From the NCBI RefSeq assembly GCF_900113685.1, contig NZ_FOQG01000003.1, forward strand, positions 248,001-312,000: a DNA stretch of 64,000 nucleotides, read 5' to 3'. Positions 44,930-53,447 of the stretch are shown here, piece after piece; the stretch's first letter is position 1, and each line of letters opens with the position of its first letter. Both the position numbers and the translations under genes were made by a program. The notes below the pieces were generated by a model. That model had not been told where the DNA came from. It searched no databases and saw nothing but the letters and a program-made list of their open reading frames with translations. The stretch comes from Nocardioides psychrotolerans (GTDB taxonomy: Bacteria; Actinomycetota; Actinomycetes; Propionibacteriales; Nocardioidaceae).

Positions 44930-45325
44930 GTGCGCTTCCTGACCTGGCTCCTGACCACCGCGATCGCCCTCGCGACCGCTGCGTGGCTGATCGACGGCAT
45001 CCGCTTCTCAGGCCCCTCGCAGGGCACCGCCGAGATCCAGGAGAAGCTGCTCCCGCTGATCCTGGTCTCGCTGATCCTCGGCGTCGTCACGTCGTTCGTG
45101 AAGCCGGTGCTCACGATCCTGAGCTTCCCGTTCGTGATCATCACCCTCGGCCTCTTCCTGCTGGTCATCAATGCCGCGATGCTGCTGCTCACCGGCTGGC
45201 TGGCCGAGAAGCTCGACATCGGCTTCGACGTCACCGGCTTCTGGCCGGCGCTGGGCGGCGCGGTCGTCATCACCGTCACCACCTGGATCGTCGACTCGGT
45301 CATCGGCCCCGACGAGCGGCGCTGA
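44930..45325 (+). CDS. Phage-holin-family (4-TMS) membrane protein
   Basis: A 131-residue protein with four membrane helices from GTG 44930, matching the 'mycobacterial 4 TMS phage holin' family (DUF360-like): WLIDGIRFSG, LGVVTSFVKPVLTILSFPFVIITLGLF (here VTSFVKPVLTILSFP) and NAAMLLLTGWLAEKLDIGF. Despite the name, chromosomal members are widespread and not phage-linked. It is two bases ahead of the phosphatase gene and may be the first gene of that operon. Confidence 0.85.
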   Translation: MRFLTWLLTTAIALATAAWLIDGIRFSGPSQGTAEIQEKLLPLILVSLILGVVTSFVKPVLTILSFPFVIITLGLFLLVINAAMLLLTGWLAEKLDIGFDVTGFWPALGGAVVITVTTWIVDSVIGPDERR

Positions 45326-45327
45326 CG

Positions 45328-45876
45328 GTGCCCGCGGCGACGCTGCCACCGGCGCGCACGCCCGGCCAGTACGCCGTGGCGCTGGTCTGCCTGGGCAACA
45401 TCTGCCGCTCTCCCATGGCCGACGTCGTGCTCTCCGACCGCGTGGCCGCCGCCGGCCTCGCCGACCGCGTCACGGTCGAGAGCTGCGGCACCGGCGACTG
45501 GCACGTCGGGCGCCGCATGGACCACCGCGCCGCAGCCACCCTGACCAGCGCCGGCTACAACGCCACGCGCCACCGCGCCCAGCAGCTCGACGACTCCTGG
45601 GCCGAACGCTTCGACGTGCTGCTCGCGATGGACGCGAGCAACCTCGCGGGCACCCGATCAGCGGCCTCTGCCGACGGAGGGGCCGGTGAGCGCGCCCTGC
45701 TCTTCCGCACCTTCGACCCGGTCGACCCCGGGGGCGAGGTCCCGGATCCGTACTACGGTGGGGACAGCGGCTTCGAGGAGGTCCTGGCCATGGTCGAACG
45801 CACCACCGAGGTGATCGTGGCCGCCCTCGAGCAGGTGCTGGGCTCCTCGGGCGATCGCCGGGGCGATCGGTCGTGA
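45328..45876 (+). CDS. Low-molecular-weight protein-tyrosine phosphatase
   Basis: A 182-residue LMW-PTP from GTG 45328. The P-loop is VCLGNICRSPM (Cys21-X5-Arg27) and the general-acid loop is VPDPYYGG. DAAGERALLF-type insertions make it slightly longer than the 150-160 of PtpA. Its stop overlaps the GTG of a fructosamine-kinase gene. In other bacteria the same pair is known, and the phosphatase there can also make or remove sugar phosphates relevant to protein glycation. Here it may act on phosphosugars instead of, or in addition to, phosphotyrosine. Confidence 0.9.
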   Translation: MPAATLPPARTPGQYAVALVCLGNICRSPMADVVLSDRVAAAGLADRVTVESCGTGDWHVGRRMDHRAAATLTSAGYNATRHRAQQLDDSWAERFDVLLAMDASNLAGTRSAASADGGAGERALLFRTFDPVDPGGEVPDPYYGGDSGFEEVLAMVERTTEVIVAALEQVLGSSGDRRGDRS

Positions 45877-46739
45877 CCCGCCAGCCGTGGGTCGCCGCGC
45901 GCGCCGAGGAGCTCCTCGGGTCCTCGGTCGTGGCCACCGCACCCATCGCCGGGGGCGACGTCTCCACCGCCACCAAGCTGAGGCTCTCCGACGGCACGAC
46001 CGCGATCGTCAAGACGCTGCCGCACTCCCCCGAGCACTTCTTCGAGACCGAGGCGGCCGGCCTCGCGTGGCTGGCCGCGACCACCGACGCGGGGGGTGTC
46101 CACGTCCCCGAGGTGCTCGCAGTCGACCCCGAGTGCCTGATCCTGCGCTGGGTCGAGCCCGGGAAGAACGGCGTCGAGGCGGCTGCCTCGTTCGGCAGGG
46201 CCCTCGCGGTCACGCACGCGGCCGGCGCCCCGTCGTACGGCGCGGAGGCCGACGGCTTCATCGGCCGCCTGCCGCTGCCCAACCGCACCGCGCCGACGTG
46301 GGCGGAGTTCTACGCCGTACGCCGGGTGCTGCCCTACCTCAAGCTGGCCCGCGACCGCGGCGCGATCACCGACGGGCAGGCGGCCGTCGTCGAGGCGCTC
46401 GTCGGACGGCTGACCGACCTGCTGCCCGAGGAGCCGCCCGCACGGCTGCACGGCGACCTGTGGAACGGCAACGTGCTGTGGGGCCAGGACGGGCACGTGT
46501 GGGTCATCGACCCTGCGGCCTACGCCGGTCATCGCGAGGTCGACCTGGCGATGCTCGCCATGTTCGGGCTGCCGCACCTGCCGCGCGTGCTCGAGGCCTA
46601 CGACGAGGCCACCCCGCTCGCCGACGGCTGGGAGGACCGCATCGGGCTGCACCAGGTCTTCCCGCTGCTGGTCCACGCCTGCCTGTTCGGCGGCGGCTAC
46701 GGCGCACGCGCTGCCGAGACCGCCGCGCGCTACCTCTGA
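45873..46739 (+). CDS. Fructosamine/ketosamine 3-kinase-family protein
   Basis: A 288-residue kinase of the fructosamine-3-kinase fold (APH-like). [17 protein letters not shown] forms the nucleotide loop, IVKTL holds the ATP lysine, [14 protein letters not shown] is the catalytic HGD...N motif, and [17 protein letters not shown] the metal motif. Bacterial members phosphorylate ribulosamines or erythrulosamines on glycated proteins, which then fall apart: a deglycation repair route. The start GTG overlaps the phosphatase stop, which supports joint function. Confidence 0.9.
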   Translation: MTRQPWVAARAEELLGSSVVATAPIAGGDVSTATKLRLSDGTTAIVKTLPHSPEHFFETEAAGLAWLAATTDAGGVHVPEVLAVDPECLILRWVEPGKNGVEAAASFGRALAVTHAAGAPSYGAEADGFIGRLPLPNRTAPTWAEFYAVRRVLPYLKLARDRGAITDGQAAVVEALVGRLTDLLPEEPPARLHGDLWNGNVLWGQDGHVWVIDPAAYAGHREVDLAMLAMFGLPHLPRVLEAYDEATPLADGWEDRIGLHQVFPLLVHACLFGGGYGARAAETAARYL

Positions 46740-46749
46740 GGTCCCCAGC

Positions 46750-46768
46750 TCTCAGGACGCACTCAGGC
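46750..46768 (+). promoter_or_regulatory. MprA-box-like 19-bp direct repeat
   Basis: TCTCAGGA-CGC-ACTCAGGC: two 8-bp direct repeats three bases apart (11-bp period, one helical turn), 20 bp before the response-regulator start. OmpR-type regulators bind such tandem half-sites, and mycobacterial MprA is known to use 19-bp sites made of two 8-bp repeats. This suggests autoregulation. Confidence 0.65.
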
Positions 46769-46788
46769 GTTCCTGGCACAGTGGCACC

Positions 46789-47486
<698 letters not shown>

Positions 47487-47490
<4 letters not shown>

Positions 47491-48896
47491 GCGAGCCCGA
47501 GGTCGGGCGCTGGCGCTACCGCCGGTCGCTCGCCAGCCGGGTCACGCTGCTCACGACCATGGCGGTGGGGGTGACCGTGGCCTTCCTCGCTGCCGGCGCC
47601 TACGTGACGGTGCGCATGCAGCTCCAGTCGACCCTCGACGACACCCTCTACGAACGGGCCTACCAGACGACGGAGGCGCCCACGATCCTCAACCGACGCA
47701 CCGGCGACCAGGTGCCGGCCTGGGCGCTGGTCGCGACCGACCTGCGCATCGCGCTCGTCTACGAGGACGGCACCGTCTACCGCCCCGAGCAGCTCGACGA
47801 CCCGCCGGCGCTCGGCGACCCCGAGCTCGACGTCGCGCAGGGCGAGAAGGCGTCCAGCATCCGCACCGTCCTGGGCGGGCCGGTCGCCTACCGGGTCGTC
47901 ACCGTGCCCTACGGCGACGGCCAGGCGTTGGTCATCGCCCAGTCCCTCGACGGGCAGCAGCGGGTCCTGAGCAAGCTCGGCATCGTGATGCTGATCTTCG
48001 GCCTCCTCGGAGTCGCCGCCGCCGGGGCCGCAGGCTTCGGCGTGGCCCGCAACGGCCTGCGCCCCGTGCGGCGGCTGACGAGCTCGGTCGAGCACATCGC
48101 GCGCACCGAGGACCTCACCCCCCTGCCGGTCGAGGGGGACGACGAGATCGCCCGCCTCGCCTCGGCGTTCAACGCGATGCTCGCCGCCCTGTCGGCCTCA
48201 CGCGACCGGCAGCGCCAGCTGGTCGCCGATGCCGGCCACGAGCTGCGGACGCCGCTGACCTCGCTGCGCACCAACGTCGACCTGCTCACCCAGGCCTCGG
48301 AGCCCGACGGTCCCGACCTGCCGCCCGAGGCGCGCGCCGAGCTGCTCGAGGACATCCGCGCCCAGATCGAGGAGCTGACGACCTTGATCGGCGACCTGAT
48401 GGAGCTCTCCCGTGACGAGCCGCTGGCGCCCGTCGTCGAGCCGGTCGACCTGACCGAGGTCGTCGACCACGCCGTCGCCCGCGTGCGGCTGCGCGCCCCC
48501 GCCGCCACCTTCGACGTCGACGCCCGGGCCTGGTGGGTCGAGGGTGACGCCAACGCACTGGAGCGGGCCGTGACCAACCTGCTCGACAACGCCGCCAAGT
48601 GGAGCCCCACCGACGGCACCGTCACGGTGCGCCTGCGCGACGGCCTGCTCACCGTCGACGACGAGGGTCAAGGCATTGCCGAGGCCGACCGGCCCCATGT
48701 CTTCGACCGCTTCTGGCGCTCCGACGAGTCGCGCACCATGCCCGGCTCGGGGCTCGGCCTCTCCATCGTCCGCCAGGTCGCCGACCGCCACTCCGGCACG
48801 GTCGCCGCGGCGGCCTCGCCCTCCGGGGGCGCCCGGCTCTCGCTGTGGCTGCCCGGCACACCCGCACCCGCCGTCCGCGAGGTCGTCCATGGCTGA
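47487..48896 (+). CDS. Membrane sensor histidine kinase (MprB-like)
   Basis: A 469-residue sensor with two membrane helices (about 20-42 and 157-180) around an extracytoplasmic domain of roughly 115 residues, a HAMP linker ([20 protein letters not shown] in part), HisKA with [16 protein letters not shown] (His251), and HATPase with [16 protein letters not shown] and GSGLGLSIV. It is the partner of the response regulator it overlaps. The downstream lipoprotein gene starts eight bases inside its 3' end, suggesting a three-gene unit in which the lipoprotein might feed envelope signals to the kinase. Confidence 0.93.
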
Positions 48897-49458
48897 GCGT
48901 CACCTGCCCCTACGCCCCGGCGCGCTGCTCGGTGGCCTCGCCCTCGCGGCCACCCTCGCAGCCACCCTCGGGGCGTGCGGCGACGAGGCACCGGCGACCG
49001 ACCCCGCCGCCGCCGTACCCACCACCCCGCTGTGGAACCCCTGCGACGGCCTGAGCGCCGAGGGCGTCTCCGAGGTTCTCGGGACCGTGGTCACGATGGA
49101 CGCCGGTCGTCCTGCGGTGCCGCGGTGCGCGTTCACGCCTGCCGAGGAGGGCGGCGCGGCGATCGACGCCAACTACGTGCTCTTCCCGGCCGGTCTCGAC
49201 GAGGCCTGGGACACGATGGGCGAGCTCGACGGCACCGTCACCAACCCGACGATCGCGCGCGCGGACGACGCGCGGGTGGTCGTCAACGTGGACGACGGCT
49301 CGTTGCTGGTCACCGGCTTCGTGCAGAACGACGACCTGATCCAGGTCGTCAACCTGGTCGACCCCGCGCCCTACGACAGGGTCGTCGCCCTGCGCGCCGT
49401 GCGTCAGGTCATGACGGATCTGTCCGCGCACGCCGACGGGTCCGCGTTCGGCGGCTGA
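48889..49458 (+). CDS. Lipoprotein, DUF3558-like
   Basis: A 189-residue lipoprotein with lipobox LGAC (Cys30). The mature part begins LWNPCDGLSAEGVSEVLGT and has a second Cys in PRCAFTPAEEGG, the layout of DUF3558 lipoproteins, which are common in actinobacteria and of unknown function. It overlaps the MprB-like kinase gene by eight bases and is therefore probably translated with it. Located on the outer face of the membrane. An inverted-repeat cluster follows its stop. Confidence 0.78.
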   Translation: MAERHLPLRPGALLGGLALAATLAATLGACGDEAPATDPAAAVPTTPLWNPCDGLSAEGVSEVLGTVVTMDAGRPAVPRCAFTPAEEGGAAIDANYVLFPAGLDEAWDTMGELDGTVTNPTIARADDARVVVNVDDGSLLVTGFVQNDDLIQVVNLVDPAPYDRVVALRAVRQVMTDLSAHADGSAFGG

Positions 49459-49464
49459 CCATCT

Positions 49465-49556
49465 GCCGAGTCGGCGCGATGTCGCAGCGCCGTACGCCGA
49501 GTCGGCGCGATGTCGCAGCGCCACGCTGGGTCTCCGTGCGACATTGCGCCGACTCG
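49465..49556. repeat. Long intergenic inverted repeat, copy 3 (two direct arms plus one inverted)
   Basis: Two direct copies of the 22-nt arm, 49465-49486 and 49496-49517 (GCCGAGTCGGCGC + GATGTCGCA, identical to each other), then an inverted copy at 49537-49556 (TGCGACATT + GCGCCGACTCG) lacking the last two bases. The set fills the gap between the convergent lipoprotein and pabB genes. Same element as at 17702 and 31655. Confidence 0.85.
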
Positions 49557-49564
49557 CGCTCCGG

Positions 49565-50872
49565 TCAGTCGAAGACCGCGAGCAGCCGCTCGGCCTTGAC
49601 CAGCGACTCCTCGTGCTCGAGCGACACCTCGGACTGCACGGTGATGCCGCCGCCGGTGCCGAGCACGTAACGCCCGTCGCCGGTGGTCGTCAGCGAGCGG
49701 ATGACGACGCCCAGGTCGGCGCGGCCGTCGGCGCAGACCCAGCCGAAGGCGCCGGAGTAGACCCCCCGCGAGGTGTCCTCGACGGCCTCGATGATCTGCA
49801 TCGTGCGCAGCTTGGGCGCGCCGGTCATCGAGCCGGCCGGGAAGAGCGTGCGCAGGGCCTCGATCGTGCTCACCCCGTGAGCAAGACGCCCGCGCACGGT
49901 CGAGACCAGCTGGTGCACGGTCTCGTAGGACTCGACCGCCATCAGCTCGGGCACCTCCACGCTCCCCGGCTCGCAGACCATGGCAAGGTCGTTGCGCAGC
50001 AGGTCGACGATCATCAGGTTCTCCGCCGCGAACCGCGGGTCCGTCGCGAGCGAGTGCCGCTCGCGCTCGTCGTCCTCGGGCGTCGCGCCGCGCCTCGTGG
50101 TGCCCTTGATCGGCTTGGTCTCCAGCGTCCGGTCGGCCCTCACGAGGGCGTAGCGCTCCGGCGAAGAGCTCAGCAACCAGGCGCGCGCGTCGGCGAGGTC
50201 GTGCTGGAGGAAGCCGGCGTACGGCGCGGGGTTGAGCTCGCGCAGCTGCAGGTAGGCGGTCACGGGGTCGAGGTCGCTGAGGGTCTCGAGCCGGTAGGTC
50301 AGGTTGACCTCGTAGGAGTTGCCGGCGTGCAGCTCCTCCTGGACCCGCTCGAAGGCGGTGGTGTAGGCGGCTGGTGGCGGGCTGGTCGGTGCGGCCGTCC
50401 GGGTCGTGTGCCGGAGACCCCGCGGTGGGGCTGCCTGCGGCACACGACCCGCATCCGCGCCGGGCCCGGCTGCCGGCGTCGCGTGCTCGAACAGCCGCAC
50501 GTGCCGCGCCCGCATCCACACCGCGTCGGGCAGCACCTCCCTCGCGGCAGGGCGGTCGACGGACGCCGGCAGATCGGGACGTGAGGCATAGCCGAGGTAG
50601 CCGAACCACTGGTCCCGTGGCCCACCCGCGGCCAGCTCGGCGGCCAGCACCGCGAAGACGTCGTCGCCGACCACGCTCGACCGCTCGCCGACGTGCCGGG
50701 TCACCTCCCGCGCCACCGCGTCGTAGGAGATCGACACGTCGTCGGGCTCGAGCCAGCCGATGAGCGAGCGGCGGCCCGACCACTCGCGCGCCCCACCGCC
50801 GTCGAGCCAGAAGCAACGCGGGTGCTCCGCCGCGACCTCGCGGAAGAACGCGACCGGGTCGCCGGTGGTCAC
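49565..50872 (-). CDS. pabB: Aminodeoxychorismate synthase component I
   Basis: A 435-residue chorismate-utilising enzyme. LETKPIKGTTRRG carries the PIKGT lysine that distinguishes PabB from anthranilate synthase (PIAGT), followed by LLRNDLAMVCEPGSVEVPEL, LVSTVRGRL and LFPAGSMTGAPK. It makes 4-amino-4-deoxychorismate for folate using ammonia from PabA. I start it at GTG 50872, which overlaps the PabA stop (GTGA); a GTG two codons earlier is possible. A Pro/Ala/Thr-rich insert lies around residues 135-165. Third gene of a chorismate operon. Confidence 0.9.
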   Translation of the reverse strand: MTTGDPVAFFREVAAEHPRCFWLDGGGAREWSGRRSLIGWLEPDDVSISYDAVAREVTRHVGERSSVVGDDVFAVLAAELAAGGPRDQWFGYLGYASRPDLPASVDRPAAREVLPDAVWMRARHVRLFEHATPAAGPGADAGRVPQAAPPRGLRHTTRTAAPTSPPPAAYTTAFERVQEELHAGNSYEVNLTYRLETLSDLDPVTAYLQLRELNPAPYAGFLQHDLADARAWLLSSSPERYALVRADRTLETKPIKGTTRRGATPEDDERERHSLATDPRFAAENLMIVDLLRNDLAMVCEPGSVEVPELMAVESYETVHQLVSTVRGRLAHGVSTIEALRTLFPAGSMTGAPKLRTMQIIEAVEDTSRGVYSGAFGWVCADGRADLGVVIRSLTTTGDGRYVLGTGGGITVQSEVSLEHEESLVKAERLLAVFD

Positions 50873-51474
50873 CTGCACCCCAGGAAGTTGGCCACCAGCA
50901 GGGCGCCGTGCTCGGACAGCACCGACTCGGGGTGGAACTGCACGCCGGCGAGCGGGAGCTCGCGGTGCTCGACGCCCATCGTCAGACCGGTCAGCCCGTC
51001 CACGGCCGTGACCCGCAGGCACGGGGGCAGCTCGACCGCGGCCAGCGAGTGGTAGCGCACGGCCCGGAAGCCGTCCGGCACGCCCGCGAAGACCCCGGTG
51101 CCGTCGTGGTCGACCCGCGCCACCACACCGTGCCCGGGGGGCACCCGCTCGACGCGGCCGCCGTACGACGTCACGAGGCCCTGCATCCCCAGGCACACCC
51201 CGAGCACGGGCCGACTGCCGGAGAGCAGGACCTCACGCCCCACCGCGAAGTCCGCCTCCACGTCGGGCCGCCCGGGCCCGGGCGAGAGCACGACGTGGGA
51301 GTGCTCGAGCACGGTGGCGCCGTCGACCTCGTCGTGCTGCACCACCCGCGGCAGGACGCCGGTCACGCCGGCGACCAGGTGCACCAGGTTGTAGGTGTAG
51401 GAGTCGTGGTGGTCGACCACCACGACGTCCGGCACCACGACGTCCGGATCCACCTCGGGCTCCACCTCGGGCAC
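50869..51474 (-). CDS. pabA: Glutamine amidotransferase, PabA/TrpG type
   Basis: A class I glutamine amidotransferase of up to 201 residues. VVDHHDSYTYNLVHL opens the domain, LSPGPGRPD is the oxyanion-side loop, GVCLGMQGL holds the nucleophile Cys, and VQFHPESVLSE the His-Glu pair. It supplies ammonia to PabB, whose start overlaps its stop. The start is uncertain: GTG 51474 gives an unusual acidic leader (PEVEPEVDPDVVVPD), and several later GTGs are in frame. Only seven bases separate it from the PhzE/TrpEG-like gene, which has its own amidotransferase domain. Confidence 0.88.
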   Translation of the reverse strand: MPEVEPEVDPDVVVPDVVVVDHHDSYTYNLVHLVAGVTGVLPRVVQHDEVDGATVLEHSHVVLSPGPGRPDVEADFAVGREVLLSGSRPVLGVCLGMQGLVTSYGGRVERVPPGHGVVARVDHDGTGVFAGVPDGFRAVRYHSLAAVELPPCLRVTAVDGLTGLTMGVEHRELPLAGVQFHPESVLSEHGALLVANFLGCR

Positions 51475-51481
51475 TCCGGCC

Positions 51482-53419
51482 CTAGCCGTGCTCGGGCCCG
51501 CCGAGCAGCAGGTCGACGACGAGCTCGTGCAGCACGTCGTAGCCGCGCTCGGTCAGGATCGACTCGGCGTGGAACTGGATGCCGCGGTAGTGCGGACCCG
51601 TGAGCACGTTGATGTCGTGGGTCTCCTCGTCGGCGTCGACGGTGACGCCCTCGGGCAACGAGCCACCGGCAGCGTCGACCCGACCGACGAAGGTGTTGTA
51701 GAAGCCGACCCGCTCGGTGCGGCCGTTGACGACCACGGGCGACTGGGTGCCCTGGAAGACGATGTCCTTGTAGACCAACGGGATCCCGAGCACGTGGCAC
51801 AACGTCTGGTGCCCCAGGCAGACCGCGAGGAACGGCTGCTCCTGCCCGAGCAGCTCAGCGACGGCGGCACGCATCCGGGCGATCTTGGGGTCGTCGCCGT
51901 CGCGCGGGTCACCGGGGCCGGGGCCGACGATCACCAGGTCGTGGCCGTCGAGACAGCCGGCGACGTAGTCCTCGTGGCGCACGACCGTGCTGGTCAGGCC
52001 GAGCACCCCGAGCACGTGACGCAGCATGTTGACGAAGTCATCCTCGCCGTCGAGGATCACCACGCTCTTGCCGGCCAGGCGCCGGTCCGGCGGCGAGCCG
52101 GCCTGGTCGGTCAGCCAGAAGGCGCTGAGCCGGCGGTTGCGCTTGTTGAGCGAGAGCAGCACGTCCTCGTCGTTGACGAGCTCGGCGATCTTGACGTCGG
52201 GCACCGGCGCTGCGGGCACCAGGCCGAAGGCGCGCAGGATGCCCGCGGCCTTGGCGTGCGTCTCCGCCACCTCGTAGGCCGGGTCGGAGTCACGCACCAG
52301 CGTGGCACCGGCGGTCACCTTGAGCCGCCCGTCGAGAGAGACGTCGGCGGAGCGGATGACGATGGGGCTGTCGACGACCGGCCCGCCATCGGGGTCGCGA
52401 CCGAGGATCGCGAGGGCCGCGCCGTAGTAGCCACGCCCCTCGGTCTCGTAGTGCTTGATCAGCCGGCACGCGTTCTCCACGGGGCTGCCCGTGACAGTGG
52501 CGGCGAACATCGTGTCGCGCAGGACCTCGCGCACGTCGCGCTCGGTGTGGCCGGCGAGGAGGTACTCGGTGTGGATCAGGTGCGTCATCGGCTTGAGGAA
52601 CGGTCCGAGCACCTGGCCACCCTCGTGGCAGATGTCGCACATCATCTTCAGCTCCTCGTCGACGACCATGAAGAGCTCGTAGATCTCCTTCTCGTCGTCG
52701 AGGAAGTCCAGGAGCTGCGCCTTGGCCGTGCCGGCGGCGTCGCCGGAGCGGGGGATGCGGAAGGTGCCGCTGATCGGGTTCATCCGGACGTCACCGCCGT
52801 GGATGGTGACGTGCCGCTCCGGGCTCGCACCCACGAGGTAGCGGTCACCGGTGAAGAACAGGTAGGTCCAGTAGGCACCACGCTCGCTCTCGAGCAGCCG
52901 CTTCAGGACGGTCAGCGCGGTGGCGGCGCTCCAGTCGGCGACCTGGGCCCGGTAGTGGCGCCCGATCACCAGGTTGGCGCCCTCGCCCTGGCCGATCTCG
53001 TCCTCGATGATCGCCTCGACCAGGACCGCGTAGAGCTCGTCGTCGGTCTCGAACCCGCCGCGGTCGGTGAACTCGACGGGCACGTCGTCGATCGCCTCGA
53101 TGATCTCGGCGACGGAGAACTCCAGCTCGGTCTGGACGTCGACGACCACCAGCGGGGTGCCGTCGTCGTGGGCCGCGAAGCCGCGCTCCGCGACCTGCCG
53201 GAACGGCACCGCGACCAGCCGGTCGGCGATGTGGCCCTCCTGGGGCGGCCCCTCCTCGAGAGGTACGTCGAGCAGCGACTCCACCACGCTGCGCCGGCCG
53301 CCCACCAGGCCGACCGTGTCGCGGTCACCCGCGCGGGTCGAGCGGCGGATGATCGCCCATGCCTCGTGCCCCTGGAGCGCGGCGATGGCGTCCCGGGCGG
53401 CAGAGGTCGACTCAGACAT
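51482..53419 (-). CDS. PhzE/TrpEG-type fused chorismate amination enzyme
   Basis: A 645-residue fusion of a chorismate-binding (TrpE-like) domain (1-420) and a glutamine amidotransferase (440-640). PFRQVAERGFAAHDDGTPL, EDEIGQGEGANLVI, GASPERH, MNPISGTFR and VTGSPVENACRLI follow the PhzE pattern closely, as do AVCLGHQTL and IQFHAESIL in the second half. PhzE makes 2-amino-2-deoxyisochorismate for phenazines, but a Streptomyces enzyme of this architecture has been reported to release anthranilate, so the product is open. No phzD, F or other phenazine gene is in the window. It is the first gene of the operon leading to pabA-pabB. Confidence 0.87.
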   Translation of the reverse strand: MSESTSAARDAIAALQGHEAWAIIRRSTRAGDRDTVGLVGGRRSVVESLLDVPLEEGPPQEGHIADRLVAVPFRQVAERGFAAHDDGTPLVVVDVQTELEFSVAEIIEAIDDVPVEFTDRGGFETDDELYAVLVEAIIEDEIGQGEGANLVIGRHYRAQVADWSAATALTVLKRLLESERGAYWTYLFFTGDRYLVGASPERHVTIHGGDVRMNPISGTFRIPRSGDAAGTAKAQLLDFLDDEKEIYELFMVVDEELKMMCDICHEGGQVLGPFLKPMTHLIHTEYLLAGHTERDVREVLRDTMFAATVTGSPVENACRLIKHYETEGRGYYGAALAILGRDPDGGPVVDSPIVIRSADVSLDGRLKVTAGATLVRDSDPAYEVAETHAKAAGILRAFGLVPAAPVPDVKIAELVNDEDVLLSLNKRNRRLSAFWLTDQAGSPPDRRLAGKSVVILDGEDDFVNMLRHVLGVLGLTSTVVRHEDYVAGCLDGHDLVIVGPGPGDPRDGDDPKIARMRAAVAELLGQEQPFLAVCLGHQTLCHVLGIPLVYKDIVFQGTQSPVVVNGRTERVGFYNTFVGRVDAAGGSLPEGVTVDADEETHDINVLTGPHYRGIQFHAESILTERGYDVLHELVVDLLLGGPEHG

Positions 53420-53447
53420 GGCCGCAGCCTAGTTCCGGAGCCCTCGC

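Noticed and set aside
44930..45325. Prophage indicated by a 'phage holin' family protein
   Set aside because: The family is chromosomal in many actinobacteria, and no other phage gene is near.
49465..49556. CRISPR-like appearance of repeated arms
   Set aside because: Only two direct copies with a 9-nt gap plus an inverted copy, and no cas genes. The element is a palindromic repeat, not an array.
49565..53419. Phenazine biosynthesis cluster
   Set aside because: Only the PhzE-like gene is present; I looked for phzD, phzF, phzB and phzG-like neighbours in the window and saw none.
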